NCBI RefSeq assembly: GCF_900091515.1
Contig: NZ_LT607410.1
Coordinates: 6,386,001 to 6,450,000 of the forward strand
Origin: Micromonospora purpureochromogenes
Lineage (GTDB): Bacteria > Actinomycetota > Actinomycetes > Mycobacteriales > Micromonosporaceae
Length of the DNA stretch: 64,000 bases
Reading direction: 5' to 3'
Made by a program: the position numbers and the translations under genes. Shown here piece by piece: positions 1-8,140 of the stretch (its first letter is position 1; every line of letters starts with the position of its first letter). The notes below the pieces were generated by a model that saw only the letters and a list, made by a program, of their open reading frames with translations, ran no database searches and was not told the origin of the DNA.

Positions 1-91
1 CCCCGACCGGGAACTTCGAGTACGGCACGTACGCGTGCCGCATCACCTCGGTGGCGGCGGCCCGCAGCCGCTCCCAGTCGATCTCGGTCAT
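1..91 (-). CDS. cdd: Cytidine deaminase, N-terminal fragment cut by the window edge
   Basis: Only the first 30 codons lie in the window, reading leftward from an ATG at 91. The peptide starts MTEIDWERLRAAATEVM and continues with A-Y-V-P-Y-S-K-F-P-V-G, the substrate-binding start of homotetrameric cytidine deaminases (family pattern AYAPYSxFxVGAA). The zinc-binding Cys/Glu motifs would lie beyond the edge. The enzyme converts cytidine and deoxycytidine to uridine and deoxyuridine. It follows, on the same strand, a nucleoside-type ABC importer, which fits a salvage operon. The assignment is firm for the family; completeness cannot be judged. Confidence 0.85.
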   Translation of the reverse strand, partial: MTEIDWERLRAAATEVMRHAYVPYSKFPVG

Positions 92-241
92 CCCACCATT
101 CTGCCCAAGTCACCCTGGTCCGGCGCGGGAAGGGGTACCCCTGGTGTCCGCCGACACCCGCCCGCACCCGCCCCGGCCCGGAAACGACCGTGCCCGGCGG
201 GGCATCCCCCACCGGGCACGGATCTGGCTGCTGCCGAAGGC

Positions 242-1522
242 TCAGCCCTTGATGTACGGCTTCCCGTCCGCCGCGGGCGCCCGGACCCGGCCGACCAGGC
301 CGGCCACCGCCAGGATCGTCGCGAGGTACGGCAGCATCGCCAGGAACTGGCTGGGGATGCTGCTGCCGATCGCGCCCAGGTACGTGCCGAGCTGGTCGGC
401 GAAGCCGAAGAAGAGCGCGGCGAGCAGCGCACCGGTCGGGCTCCACCGGCCGAAGATCAGCGCGGCCAGGGCGATGAAGCCCTTACCGCCGATCATGTTC
501 TTGGTGAACGAGTAGAGCGCCAGCGTGTACGAGGCGCCACCGATCCCGGCGACCATGCCGGCCATCAGCACGTTGCGGTAGCGCAGCCCCAGCACCTTGA
601 CGCCGAGGGTGTCCGCCGCGGTCGGGTGTTCACCCACCGAGCGGGTCCGCAGGCCCCACCGGGTGCGGAACAGCGCGATGTGGATGACCAGCACCAGCAG
701 CAGGCCCAGGTAGAGGAAGATGTTGCCGCGAAACAGCGCCGGGCCGAGCAGCGGGATGTCCTTGAGCAGCGGGATCTCCCAGTTGGAGAAGCGCGGCGCG
801 CTGTTGTACTTCTCCGCCTGGGTCTGCATCAGCCGCTCGTAGAGGAAGCCGGTGACGCCGACCGCCAGCAGGTTCAGCACGATGCCCATGACCACCTGGT
901 CGACCAGGTAGCGGATCGCGAAGACGGCCAGCAGCAGCGAGATGAACGCGCCGCCGATCGCGGCGGCGACCAGGCCGACCCAGACGTTGCCGGAGATGCT
1001 GCCGAAGAGCGCGCCGCTGAAGGCGCCCATCAGCAGCTGCCCCTCGATGGCCACGTTCACCACGCCGGTGCGCTCGCAGAGCACTCCGGCCAGCGCGCCG
1101 AAGATCAGCGGCAGGGCCAGGATGAACGTGCCCCGGACGATGTTGACCAGCGGCATGAAATTGCGCCCCTCGGGGGCGGCGGAGACCTGCCAGCACAGGA
1201 AGCTCAGCACGAAGGCGACCAGCCCGACGCCGAGCACCAGGGTGAACCAGCGCTTCGGGGTGCCGGCCAGCAGGGCCGCTCCGGCGGCGGCGGCGATGAT
1301 CCCGAAGAGGATCGCGCCGACGGTGCCGTTGATCTCCAGTGCCGCGCCACCCTCGGTCTCGCTGAGGGTGAAGCGGGCCTGCTGGCCGGTGGCGAGCGCC
1401 CCGAAGAGCACCGCGGCGAGCACACCCAGCGCCAGCAGGACCGCGCCGATCTTGCGGTTGCGGGTCCAGAAGCCCTGGTCGACCTCTGCGACGGCGACGT
1501 CGGGGACAGCCATGGTGGACAT
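242..1522 (-). CDS. Nucleoside-type ABC importer permease (second permease, NupQ/YufQ-like)
   Basis: A 426-residue inner-membrane permease of the BPD_transp_2 class. A first hydrophobic segment lies near residues 27-48, followed by several more, and most transmembrane helices are after residue 120. The stretch GALAGVLCERTGVVNVAIEG, about residues 140-160, is the typical signature of simple-sugar and nucleoside permeases (ERTGVVNIGIEG in relatives). The gene starts three bases after the stop of the upstream permease, with GTAAGG as ribosome site, so the two are cotranscribed and form a heterodimer with the ATPase and BMP lipoprotein upstream. The N-terminal 120 residues, with an extra-cytoplasmic portion, are longer than in Bacillus NupQ. 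The family is clear; nucleosides as substrate are inferred from the BMP-type lipoprotein and adjacent cdd. Confidence 0.88.
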   Translation of the reverse strand: MSTMAVPDVAVAEVDQGFWTRNRKIGAVLLALGVLAAVLFGALATGQQARFTLSETEGGAALEINGTVGAILFGIIAAAAGAALLAGTPKRWFTLVLGVGLVAFVLSFLCWQVSAAPEGRNFMPLVNIVRGTFILALPLIFGALAGVLCERTGVVNVAIEGQLLMGAFSGALFGSISGNVWVGLVAAAIGGAFISLLLAVFAIRYLVDQVVMGIVLNLLAVGVTGFLYERLMQTQAEKYNSAPRFSNWEIPLLKDIPLLGPALFRGNIFLYLGLLLVLVIHIALFRTRWGLRTRSVGEHPTAADTLGVKVLGLRYRNVLMAGMVAGIGGASYTLALYSFTKNMIGGKGFIALAALIFGRWSPTGALLAALFFGFADQLGTYLGAIGSSIPSQFLAMLPYLATILAVAGLVGRVRAPAADGKPYIKG

Positions 1523-1525
1523 GCC

Positions 1526-2857
1526 TTACCAGCCCTTCGCCAGGCTCGTCTGCAACCGGGCGGCGCGGGCGGCCCGGAGCTGGAAGATCGCCTTCACCAG
1601 GGCCGGTGCGGCGATGAAGATGACGATCAGCGCCTGGAGCACGGTGACCAGCTCCAGCGAGATCCCCGAGTACGACTGCATCCGGTTGCCGCCGGCCTGG
1701 AGGGCGCCGAAGAGCAGCGCCGCCAGCAGCACACCCCACGGTTTCACCCGGCCGAGCAGCGCCACCAGGATGCCGTCGAAGCCGATCTGCGCGACCACCA
1801 GCGGCGTCAACGCGTTCGCCGTCGAACCCAGCACCATCTGGCTGCCGCCGAGGCCGGCGAGCAGGCCGGAGATCACCATGATCAGCACGTACGTCCGGGT
1901 GACGCTGATGCCGGCGGTCCGCGCGGCGTCCGGGTTGGCGCCGACGGCCCGCAGCTCGAAGCCGAGCGTGGAGCGGTTGAGCAGCCAGGCCACGAACCAG
2001 GTGACGAGGACCGCCAGCAGGATGCCGGCGTGCACCCGCAGGTCGGAGCCGAGCAGCCGGGGCAGCTGTGCGGAGGAGTCGACCGGCTTGCTGATCGCGT
2101 CCGACCGGTCCGGGTTCTGCACGCCGTTCTGCACGATGACCCAGGACAGGAAGTAGACCGCGACGTAGTTGAGCATGATCGTGTTGATCACCTCGTGCGC
2201 GCCGGTCCGCGCCTTGAGGATGCCGGGGATGAAGCCCCAGATCGCACCACCGGCGGCACCGGCGATCAACGCGACGAGCAGGTGCACCACCGGCGGCAGC
2301 GGCAGCGCGAAGCCGGCGACCGCCGCCAGGATGACGCCCATCGTCGCCTGGCCCTGGGCGCCGATGTTGAACAGGCCGCCGCGGAAGGCCAGCGCCACCG
2401 ACAGGCCGGTGAAGGCCAGCGGCGCGGTGTAGGTGAGCGTCTCCGAGATCGGCCCGAGCGCGGCGGAGAAGCCGACCGCGTCCGGGTCGAGGACGGCGCC
2501 CTTGAACAGGTTCGCGTACGCCTCGCTGACCACGGTCCAGCTGGCGTTCAGCGCGTCGGCCGGGCGGGCGGTGATGTAGCTGTAGGTGGCCAGCACCTCC
2601 GGATCCGACACGATGATCAGGATCGCGCCGATCACCATGGCCAGCACCAGCGCCAGCACGGTGACCATGACGGTGTTGGCAGCCCAGAGGTTCTCCAGGA
2701 ACAGCCGGCCCAGCGAGGGCCGGGGCGCCGGCTCCGGGCCCTTCGGGGCGGTCATCGCGGCGGCCCGGTTGGTGTCGCCGGCCACATGCGCCGCCGTGTT
2801 CACCTCGGTCGCCGGCTCCTTGTCCGGGGAGCCCGAGCCGGGGTTGGGGTTGGTCAT
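1526..2857 (-). CDS. Nucleoside-type ABC importer permease (first permease, NupP/YufP-like)
   Basis: A 443-residue BPD_transp_2 permease. The N-terminal 55 residues are soluble and rich in Pro, Ala and Thr; a first helix follows at about 60-85 and eight or more further helices run to about residue 430. The segment [15 protein letters not shown] is the family's conserved cytoplasmic loop (GLFNIGxEGQ). The ATG overlaps the TGA of the ATPase gene (ATGA), with AAAAGGC just before it, so translation is coupled. It pairs with the permease at 242-1522 to form the membrane channel. The long hydrophilic N-terminus is probably cytoplasmic and not needed for transport; its role is unknown. Confidence 0.88.
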   Translation of the reverse strand: MTNPNPGSGSPDKEPATEVNTAAHVAGDTNRAAAMTAPKGPEPAPRPSLGRLFLENLWAANTVMVTVLALVLAMVIGAILIIVSDPEVLATYSYITARPADALNASWTVVSEAYANLFKGAVLDPDAVGFSAALGPISETLTYTAPLAFTGLSVALAFRGGLFNIGAQGQATMGVILAAVAGFALPLPPVVHLLVALIAGAAGGAIWGFIPGILKARTGAHEVINTIMLNYVAVYFLSWVIVQNGVQNPDRSDAISKPVDSSAQLPRLLGSDLRVHAGILLAVLVTWFVAWLLNRSTLGFELRAVGANPDAARTAGISVTRTYVLIMVISGLLAGLGGSQMVLGSTANALTPLVVAQIGFDGILVALLGRVKPWGVLLAALLFGALQAGGNRMQSYSGISLELVTVLQALIVIFIAAPALVKAIFQLRAARAARLQTSLAKGW

Positions 2858-4479
2858 GCCTTTTCCTCGCTACCAGGGCCCTCGGGGGCCGGAGCCGCCG
2901 TCGTGCCGCCGCTCGCGGCCGGGGTGCCGGGGGTCGCTTCGCCGTCGGGGGTCGCCCCGCCCGGGGCGGCCGCGTCCGGGGTGATGCCGGCCATCAGCAG
3001 GCCGATCTCCTCGCGGGGGGTGTCCGGCCCGACGATGCCGATGATCCGGCCGCGGTACATCACCGCGATCCGGTCGGCCAGCCCGATCACCTCGTCCAGC
3101 TCGCTGGAGACGACCATGACGGCGGTGCCGACGTCCCGCTCGCGGATCACCCGGCTGTGGATGAACTCGATGGAGCCGACGTCGACGCCGCGGGTGGGCT
3201 GGGCGGCGATGAAGAGCTTCAGCGGCCGGGACAGCTCCCGGGCCACGATCACCTTCTGCTGGTTGCCGCCGGAGAGGGTGCCTACGGCGGCGTCGGCCGA
3301 GGAGGTACGGACGTCGAACTGCTCGATCCGCTCCTTCGCCGACTTCGCGATGGCGTCCGGCTTGAGCGACAGGCCCTTGCCGAACGGCGGCCGGTCGTAG
3401 ATGTCCAGGACCAGGTTCTCCGCGACGGAGAACTCCTTGACCAGGCCGTCGACGCTGCGGTCCTCGGGGACGTAGCCGACGCCGGCGCGCAGCACCTTCT
3501 TGGTGGACCAGCCGTGCATCGCCTGGCCGTCGAGGGTGACCGTGCCGGCGAGCGCCGGGCGCAGGCCCATGATCGCCTCGATCAGCTCGGTCTGGCCGTT
3601 GCCCTGCACGCCCGCCACGCCGAGCACCTCGCCGGCGTGGACGGTCAGGTCGACGCCGTCGACCGCGCGGATCCGCCGGTCGTCGTCGACCACCAGGCCG
3701 GAGACCTGGAGCATCGGCTTGCCGGGGGTGGCCCGCTTCTTGTCCACGGTGAGCCGGACGCTGCGCCCCACCATCAGCGCGGCCAGTTCGTCCCGGCTCG
3801 CCTCCGGGGAGGCGGTGCCGACGGTCTTCCCGCGCCGGATCACGGTGATCCGGTCGGCGATGGCCTTGACCTCGCCGAGCTTGTGGGTGATGAAGACGAT
3901 CGACTTGCCGGCGGCCTTGAGCGACCGCATGACCGTGAGCAGTTCCTCGGTCTCCTGCGGGGTGAGCACCGCGGTCGGCTCGTCCAGAATGAGCAGGTCG
4001 ACGTCGCGGGTGAGCGCCTTGACGATCTCGACCCGCTGCTGGATGCCGACCGGCAGGTCCTCGATCACCGCGTCCGGGTCGACCCGCAGGTTGTACCGCT
4101 CGGAGACCTCGGCCACCTCGCGGCGGGCCCGCCGGCGGTCCAGGAAGCCGGCGATGCCGCCCCTGACCTGCTCGGCGCCGAGCATGATGTTCTCGGCGAC
4201 CGTGAAGACCGGCACCAGCATGAAGTGCTGGTGCACCATGCCGATTCCGGCCGCGATCGCGTCGGAGGGGCCCTTCAGCTTCAGCGGCTGGCCGTCGACC
4301 AGGATCTCGCCCTCGTCGGGCTGGTAGAGCCCGTAGAGCACGTTCATCAGGGTCGACTTGCCGGCGCCGTTCTCGCCGAGCAGGGCGTGGATCTCTCCAG
4401 GCTCCACCGTCAGGTCGATGTGGTCGTTGGCGACCAGATCACCGAACCGCTTGGTGATGCCGCGCAGTTCGAGTCTCAG
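2854..4479 (-). CDS. Nucleoside-type ABC importer ATPase (tandem domains), probable CTG start
   Basis: About 541 residues, two fused ABC ATPase domains as in NupO/YufO and sugar importers such as RbsA. Domain 1 has Walker [11 protein letters not shown]-loop HQHFMLVP and Walker [12 protein letters not shown]. Domain 2 has a degenerate P-loop (GVQGNGQTE), the signature LSGGNQQK and the degenerate Walker B typical of the second half (AAQPTRGVD). The first ordinary start, GTG at 4407, would remove the first beta strand and place Walker A about 10 residues in. In frame upstream, before a TAG, there is no ATG, GTG or TTG, but the reading continues with a normal N-terminus ([19 protein letters not shown]). 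A CTG at 4479 lies five bases after a perfect AGGAGG, so I take CTG as the start. The C-terminal ~45 residues are a Pro/Ala/Gly/Thr-rich tail. The ATG of the next permease overlaps the stop. Confidence 0.85.
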   Translation of the reverse strand: MRLELRGITKRFGDLVANDHIDLTVEPGEIHALLGENGAGKSTLMNVLYGLYQPDEGEILVDGQPLKLKGPSDAIAAGIGMVHQHFMLVPVFTVAENIMLGAEQVRGGIAGFLDRRRARREVAEVSERYNLRVDPDAVIEDLPVGIQQRVEIVKALTRDVDLLILDEPTAVLTPQETEELLTVMRSLKAAGKSIVFITHKLGEVKAIADRITVIRRGKTVGTASPEASRDELAALMVGRSVRLTVDKKRATPGKPMLQVSGLVVDDDRRIRAVDGVDLTVHAGEVLGVAGVQGNGQTELIEAIMGLRPALAGTVTLDGQAMHGWSTKKVLRAGVGYVPEDRSVDGLVKEFSVAENLVLDIYDRPPFGKGLSLKPDAIAKSAKERIEQFDVRTSSADAAVGTLSGGNQQKVIVARELSRPLKLFIAAQPTRGVDVGSIEFIHSRVIRERDVGTAVMVVSSELDEVIGLADRIAVMYRGRIIGIVGPDTPREEIGLLMAGITPDAAAPGGATPDGEATPGTPAASGGTTAAPAPEGPGSEEKA

Positions 4480-4484
4480 CGCAA

Positions 4485-4490
4485 CCTCCT
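4485..4490 (-). promoter_or_regulatory. Ribosome binding site deciding the CTG start of the importer ATPase
   Basis: Reads AGGAGG on the minus strand, five bases before the CTG at 4479-4477. It is the best Shine-Dalgarno match near this gene, and no ATG, GTG or TTG in the right frame follows it at a usable distance. A -10-like TAGGCT lies at 4510-4515, so the ATPase may also have its own promoter. Confidence 0.65.
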
Positions 4491-4557
4491 GGAGTGCGAG
4501 CGATGGTGCAGCCTAGCTGCCGGTCGGCCGGCCGACGGGCCGGCCGCGGGTGGAGCG

Positions 4558-4611
4558 GATCGGCCGCCCCGGCGCACGCGGGGTGTCCCACGTACGCCGA
4601 GGCGGCCGATC
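4558..4611 (-). terminator. Hairpin between the lipoprotein gene and the ATPase gene
   Basis: The arms GATCGGCCGCC (4558-4568) and GGCGGCCGATC (4601-4611) are perfectly complementary, and a further inner CGGCG/CGCCG pairing is possible. It lies 63 bases after the stop of the substrate-binding lipoprotein, before the next genes of the same operon, and has no T-run. Such a hairpin often lowers readthrough so that the binding protein is made in excess over the membrane parts; that role is inferred. Confidence 0.5.
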
Positions 4612-4674
4612 GTCATGCCTGGTGCCCGCCGGCCTCCGCTGCCGATGATCTCATCGGGGCGGCCGGGGAGGCGG

Positions 4675-5760
4675 TCACTTGGTCGGCTGGGCCTTCGAGG
4701 TGACCGTGATGGTGCCGGCGGCGATGTCCGCCTTGATCTTGTCGACCTCGGCCTTGAGCTCGGCCGGGACCTTGCTCTCGAACTCGTGGTACGGGGCGAT
4801 CGAGACGCCGTTGTTGGCCAGGTTGCCGACGAAGCCCGGCTTGGACTGCAGCTTCTCGCCACCGGCGGCCTTGAGCACGGCCTCCTTGACGGCGTCCGGG
4901 ATGTTCTTGACGACCGTGGTCAGCAGCGCGGCGCAGTTCGGGGTGCTCTCGCAGCCGTCGACGTCGACCCAGACCACCGAGTACTTGCCACCCGAGGCCT
5001 GGGCCGCGGCGGTGGTGCCGAGGCCCGAGCCGCCGGCGACCGGCATGATGATGTCCGCGCCCTGGGCGACCAGGGTGTCGGAGACCTTCTTGCCCTCGTC
5101 CTGCTTGACGAAGTCGTTGGTGAAGGAACCCTTCTGGGCCGCCTTGTCCCAGCCCAGCACCTGGACGTTCTTGCCCTTGGCCTTGTTGTAGTAGGCCACG
5201 CCGTCGGCGAAACCGTCCATGAAGATGGTGACCGGCGGGATCGGCAGGCCACCGTAGGTGCCGACCTTCTCAGTCTTGCTCATCCCGGCGGCCAGGTAGC
5301 CGGCCTGGAAGGCGGCCTGGGCGGTGTCGAACTGCATCGGGTAGACGTTGTCCACGCCCGGGTTCGCGTCGACGATGCCGAACTGCTGGTCCGGGTGCGC
5401 CGCCGCGGCCTTCTTGGTGGCGTCCTGCATCAGGCCACCGACGGCCAGGATGAAGTCGCACTTCTGGTTGACGAAGCCGTTGAGGTTGACCTCGTAGTCG
5501 GCCTCGGCCTTCGACTGGACGTTCTTGATGTCGATGTTGCTGTTCGCCTTCTGGGCCTCCTGGAGACCCTTCCAGGCGGAGGTGTTGAACGACTTGTCGT
5601 CGATGCCGCCGACGTCGGTCACCATGCAGGCGCTGTACTTCTTGGCGCCGTTACCGGCGTTGTTGTCGTCCTCGGGGGCCTCACCACACGCGGCGGCGCC
5701 CAGCACGAGCCCACCCGCCGCGATCGCGGAGGCGATCCGCATCCCACGCACAGAGCGCAA
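4675..5760 (-). CDS. BMP family lipoprotein, nucleoside-binding protein of the ABC importer
   Basis: A 361-residue extracellular lipoprotein. The TTG at 5760 is chosen as start because AAGGAG lies five bases upstream and the product then begins with a normal signal: basic MRSVRGMR, hydrophobic core, and the lipobox ending in Cys25 (GAAAC). The mature part begins with acidic and Asn-rich linker residues, then CMVTDVGGIDDKSFN, the hallmark of the BMP family (TD.GGI.DKSFN). Later family-like stretches include KADYEVNLNGFVNQKCDF and the pocket segment MPVAGGSGLG. BMP proteins bind nucleosides (PnrA/TmpC, NupN); here the adjacent permeases, ATPase and cdd support that role. It is the first gene of the operon and is separated from the ATPase by a hairpin, fitting higher expression. 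Confidence 0.88.
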   Translation of the reverse strand: MRSVRGMRIASAIAAGGLVLGAAACGEAPEDDNNAGNGAKKYSACMVTDVGGIDDKSFNTSAWKGLQEAQKANSNIDIKNVQSKAEADYEVNLNGFVNQKCDFILAVGGLMQDATKKAAAAHPDQQFGIVDANPGVDNVYPMQFDTAQAAFQAGYLAAGMSKTEKVGTYGGLPIPPVTIFMDGFADGVAYYNKAKGKNVQVLGWDKAAQKGSFTNDFVKQDEGKKVSDTLVAQGADIIMPVAGGSGLGTTAAAQASGGKYSVVWVDVDGCESTPNCAALLTTVVKNIPDAVKEAVLKAAGGEKLQSKPGFVGNLANNGVSIAPYHEFESKVPAELKAEVDKIKADIAAGTITVTSKAQPTK

Positions 5761-6019
5761 GACGTCTCCTTCCCATTGCACACCGCGCCTCGTGCGGTGG
5801 CAGCCCTTGAACCGACCAGCGCTGTGCTGCCGGCATCCCACGTTACGGACGGGAGCGTACGCCCACGCCCACCCACCGGCCGCCAATCGTGCACGACTGT
5901 TGAACGCCTGTTATCCCGGCGTAACCCTGGCGTGGGGCAGATCACTCAGAGTGCTGGTATGTGTCCCGCCCGCTGTCCCGAAAGTCCCTTTCCCCGGAGC
6001 CCGCGAGCGGTCCGGCCGG

Positions 6020-6370
6020 CTACCGCCAGAACACCGCGACAGCGGCGTTGAGCAGCGTCAACCCGACGATAGCGAGGAAGTGGCCGCGAGCGACCTGATC
6101 CCGCTTCCGGGAGAAGAAGACCATGACGAAGATCAGCAGAGCCAGCACCAACTTGGTAACAAGCTTCGCGGGTGCCGGCTCGTCGCCGTTGCGCAGCGGG
6201 GCGGAGAGCCCGATGCCGGTGAGCAGACCGATCACCGACCCCCAGAGCATGGCCGAGTTGATCCGCAGCCGGCCGCTGGCGTACTGGGCGATCGCGCCAC
6301 CGAGCAGCAGCGCGAACCCGATCAGATGGACGTAGAGAAGTACCAGCCGAAGAGCTTCCACGCCGGCCAT
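6020..6370 (-). CDS. Small integral membrane protein, function unknown
   Basis: 116 residues with four probable helices at about 8-28, 40-56, 70-86 and 96-114, separated by short basic loops, including FSRKRDQVARGHF. The second helix contains LWGSVIGLLTGIGLS. I recognise the pattern from conserved actinobacterial membrane proteins but cannot name a function. GGGGGAGG abuts the ATG at 6370, which is too close for that start; a GTG at 6361, nine bases beyond the GGAGG, is a good alternative and would shorten the protein by three residues. It lies 48 bases downstream of the exporter-like gene on the same strand, so the two may be cotranscribed. Confidence 0.65.
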   Translation of the reverse strand: MAGVEALRLVLLYVHLIGFALLLGGAIAQYASGRLRINSAMLWGSVIGLLTGIGLSAPLRNGDEPAPAKLVTKLVLALLIFVMVFFSRKRDQVARGHFLAIVGLTLLNAAVAVFWR

Positions 6371-6418
6371 CCTCCCCCATCAACGACAGTTTGTAGTAGC
6401 CGCCCCGCCGGGCTGAGC

Positions 6419-7420
6419 TCATACCGTGATCTCTGCGGCGGCCGGCCGGGGGGCGATCTCGGCGGCGGCCGTCCGGAGTGAGCCGCGCCGGCCGAGGAGC
6501 ACCAGGCCGGCCCCGAGTACCGCGTAGCCGGCCAGCACGGCCGCGGAGCGGTCCGCGCCCGCACCGTCGAAGAAGGCGGCCGAGCGCAGCAGCGTGCCGC
6601 CGGCCCCGACCGGCAGGAACTGCCCGACGGTGCCCCACGGCTGCGGCAGCAGCTCCGGCGCGGCGCTGACCGCGGAGAGCGGGTTGCCGACCAGGAAGAC
6701 CAGCAGCGCGCCGAGGCCGAGCCCGGGGCCGCCGAGCAGTGCGCCCAGCCCGGCGACGGCACCGGCGGCCGCGAGCGCGAAGAGCCCGATCGCCCCGGCC
6801 TCCGCCGCCGGGTCGCCCCCGATCACCCCGAGCCAGCCGTGCAGCACGGCGGTGCCGACCAACGCGGCGAGCAGGGCGTAGCCGAGCAGCCCGACCAGCC
6901 GGGCGCGCCGGCCGGTGACCAGGACGGTGAGCATGACGCCGACGAGCATGCTGGTCAGCGCCAACGGCAGGAAACCGGCGGCGAAGCCGGCCCCGCGCGG
7001 GTCGTCCGGGTCGGCGGGCACCACCGCCGTGACCGGCACCGGCCGTCCACCGGAGAGCCCGGCCGCCGCCTCGGTGAGCAGGGCCGCCACGGTGGGGCTC
7101 GCGCCCGGGGCGGTGTGCAGCCCGACGCCGTCGGGGCCGACGACGAAGGCGGCGTACACCTCGCGGTCGCGTAGCGACCGGTCGGCCGCGGCGGCGTCCG
7201 GCAGTTCGGTGACGGTGAAGGCGCCGGGGCGGGCCGCCGCCAGCCGGCCGGCCAGTTCCGCGGTGGCCGGCGCCGGCCCGGCGACGGCGACCGGCAGGTC
7301 GCGCGGCGCCAGGTTCGCGGCGGGCCCCGCGAAGAGGGGTACGAGCAGCGCCTGCGCCGTCACCGCGAGGGCGGCGAGCAGCACGGCGAGCAGCATCGGG
7401 GACCGGGGTGACCGGGACAT
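6419..7420 (-). CDS. Exporter-like membrane protein (ABC-2/YhgE-Pip type), TetR-controlled
   Basis: 333 residues: one N-terminal helix (about 9-32), a soluble extracellular domain (about 40-150), and five or six C-terminal helices with LTSMLVGVMLTVLVTG and long Ala/Gly/Leu stretches. This architecture matches YhgE/Pip and ABC-2 type permease proteins that export or secrete substrates without an attached ATPase. The ATG at 7420 is chosen because AGGAG lies five bases upstream. The gene is divergent from a TetR gene, and an 18-bp operator sits immediately before its ribosome site, so repression by that TetR and release by an exported compound is the natural model. The substrate is unknown. Confidence 0.72.
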   Translation of the reverse strand: MSRSPRSPMLLAVLLAALAVTAQALLVPLFAGPAANLAPRDLPVAVAGPAPATAELAGRLAAARPGAFTVTELPDAAAADRSLRDREVYAAFVVGPDGVGLHTAPGASPTVAALLTEAAAGLSGGRPVPVTAVVPADPDDPRGAGFAAGFLPLALTSMLVGVMLTVLVTGRRARLVGLLGYALLAALVGTAVLHGWLGVIGGDPAAEAGAIGLFALAAAGAVAGLGALLGGPGLGLGALLVFLVGNPLSAVSAAPELLPQPWGTVGQFLPVGAGGTLLRSAAFFDGAGADRSAAVLAGYAVLGAGLVLLGRRGSLRTAAAEIAPRPAAAEITV

Positions 7421-7431
7421 GCCCACTCCTT

Positions 7432-7449
7432 AAAACGAACGCTCGTTCT
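7432..7449. promoter_or_regulatory. TetR operator O1 (exporter side)
   Basis: AAAACGAACGCTCGTTCT is the exact reverse complement of the second site at 7489-7506, and contains the inverted repeat GAACG-n2-CGTTC. It lies about ten bases upstream of the start of the exporter-like gene, between promoter and ribosome site. The divergent TetR protein is the likely ligand. Confidence 0.75.
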
Positions 7450-7488
7450 CTTTAGGGTCAGCGTGCGCTCCGGAGCCGCCAGGAGTCA

Positions 7489-7506
7489 AGAACGAGCGTT
7501 CGTTTT
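7489..7506. promoter_or_regulatory. TetR operator O2 (regulator side)
   Basis: AGAACGAGCGTTCGTTTT, an exact inverted copy of O1, 57 bp away. It ends on the first base of the -10 box TACACT of the tetR gene, so bound protein would block polymerase and give autorepression. Confidence 0.75.
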
Positions 7507-7511
7507 ACACT
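7506..7511 (+). promoter_or_regulatory. -10 box of a probably leaderless tetR transcript
   Basis: TACACT ends seven bases before the ATG at 7519. No Shine-Dalgarno sequence is present, so transcription probably begins at or next to the start codon. Confidence 0.5.
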
Positions 7512-7518
7512 GTGGGTC

Positions 7519-8118
7519 ATGCCACGCGTATCGGACGCCCACCTCGCGGCCCGCCGACAGCAGATCCTCGACGCCGCCCGGCGCTGCTTCCTGCGCGACG
7601 GCTTCCACAACACCTCGATGCAGGACGTGATCGCCGAGGCAGGGCTGTCGGTCGGCGCGGTCTACCGCTACTTCCCGAGCAAGAACGACCTGATCACCTC
7701 GATCGCCCAGTCGGTGATCGGCGGGGCGGACGCGGTCTTCGCCGAGCTGGCCGCCGCCGAGCCGCCGCTGCCCCTGGTCGAGGCGCTGGACCGGGCACTG
7801 ACCTACGTCGACGCGCAGGCCGGCGAGGACGGCATCCTGCCGCTGGCGATCCAGGTGTGGAGCGAGTCGCTGCGCGACCCGGCGCTGGCGGTGTTCGTGA
7901 ACGCGACGTACAGCGGCTTCCGGGACCGCTTCACGCTGCTGGCCCGGCGGGCCCGGGAGGCGGGTGAGCTGCCCCCCGACGCCGACCCCGAGGCCGTCGG
8001 CACCGCACTGTTCGGCCTGGTCCCGGGCTACCTGATGCAGAAGGTGCTCACCGGCCGCCCGGACCGCCGCAGCTACCTCACCGGCGTCCGCACCCTGCTC
8101 GGCCACCCACCCGCCTGA
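7519..8118 (+). CDS. TetR family transcriptional repressor
   Basis: 199 residues. The N-terminal helix-turn-helix is classical: RRQQILDAARRCFLRDGF (about 12-29), then VIAEAGLSVGAVYRYFPSK (about 39-57). The C-terminal ligand and dimer domain resembles the TetR_C class with WSESLRDPALAVFVN and ends in a helix around VLTGRPDRRSYLTGV. It is divergent from the exporter-like gene at 6419-7420 and shares a 98-base intergenic region holding two mirror-image operators. It probably represses both itself and the exporter until an unknown small molecule binds. The start is certain from the domain position. Confidence 0.9.
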   Translation: MPRVSDAHLAARRQQILDAARRCFLRDGFHNTSMQDVIAEAGLSVGAVYRYFPSKNDLITSIAQSVIGGADAVFAELAAAEPPLPLVEALDRALTYVDAQAGEDGILPLAIQVWSESLRDPALAVFVNATYSGFRDRFTLLARRAREAGELPPDADPEAVGTALFGLVPGYLMQKVLTGRPDRRSYLTGVRTLLGHPPA

Positions 8119-8140
8119 CCCAGCGCCCGCCGGACCCGGG

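Noticed and set aside
35..3400. Long plus-strand ORF of 1121 codons (and similar ones at 3157-6051 and 42455-44293)
   Set aside because: They are antisense shadows of real genes in very high GC DNA: His, Arg, Gln and Asp-rich translations without domains, opposite convincing transporter and synthetase genes.
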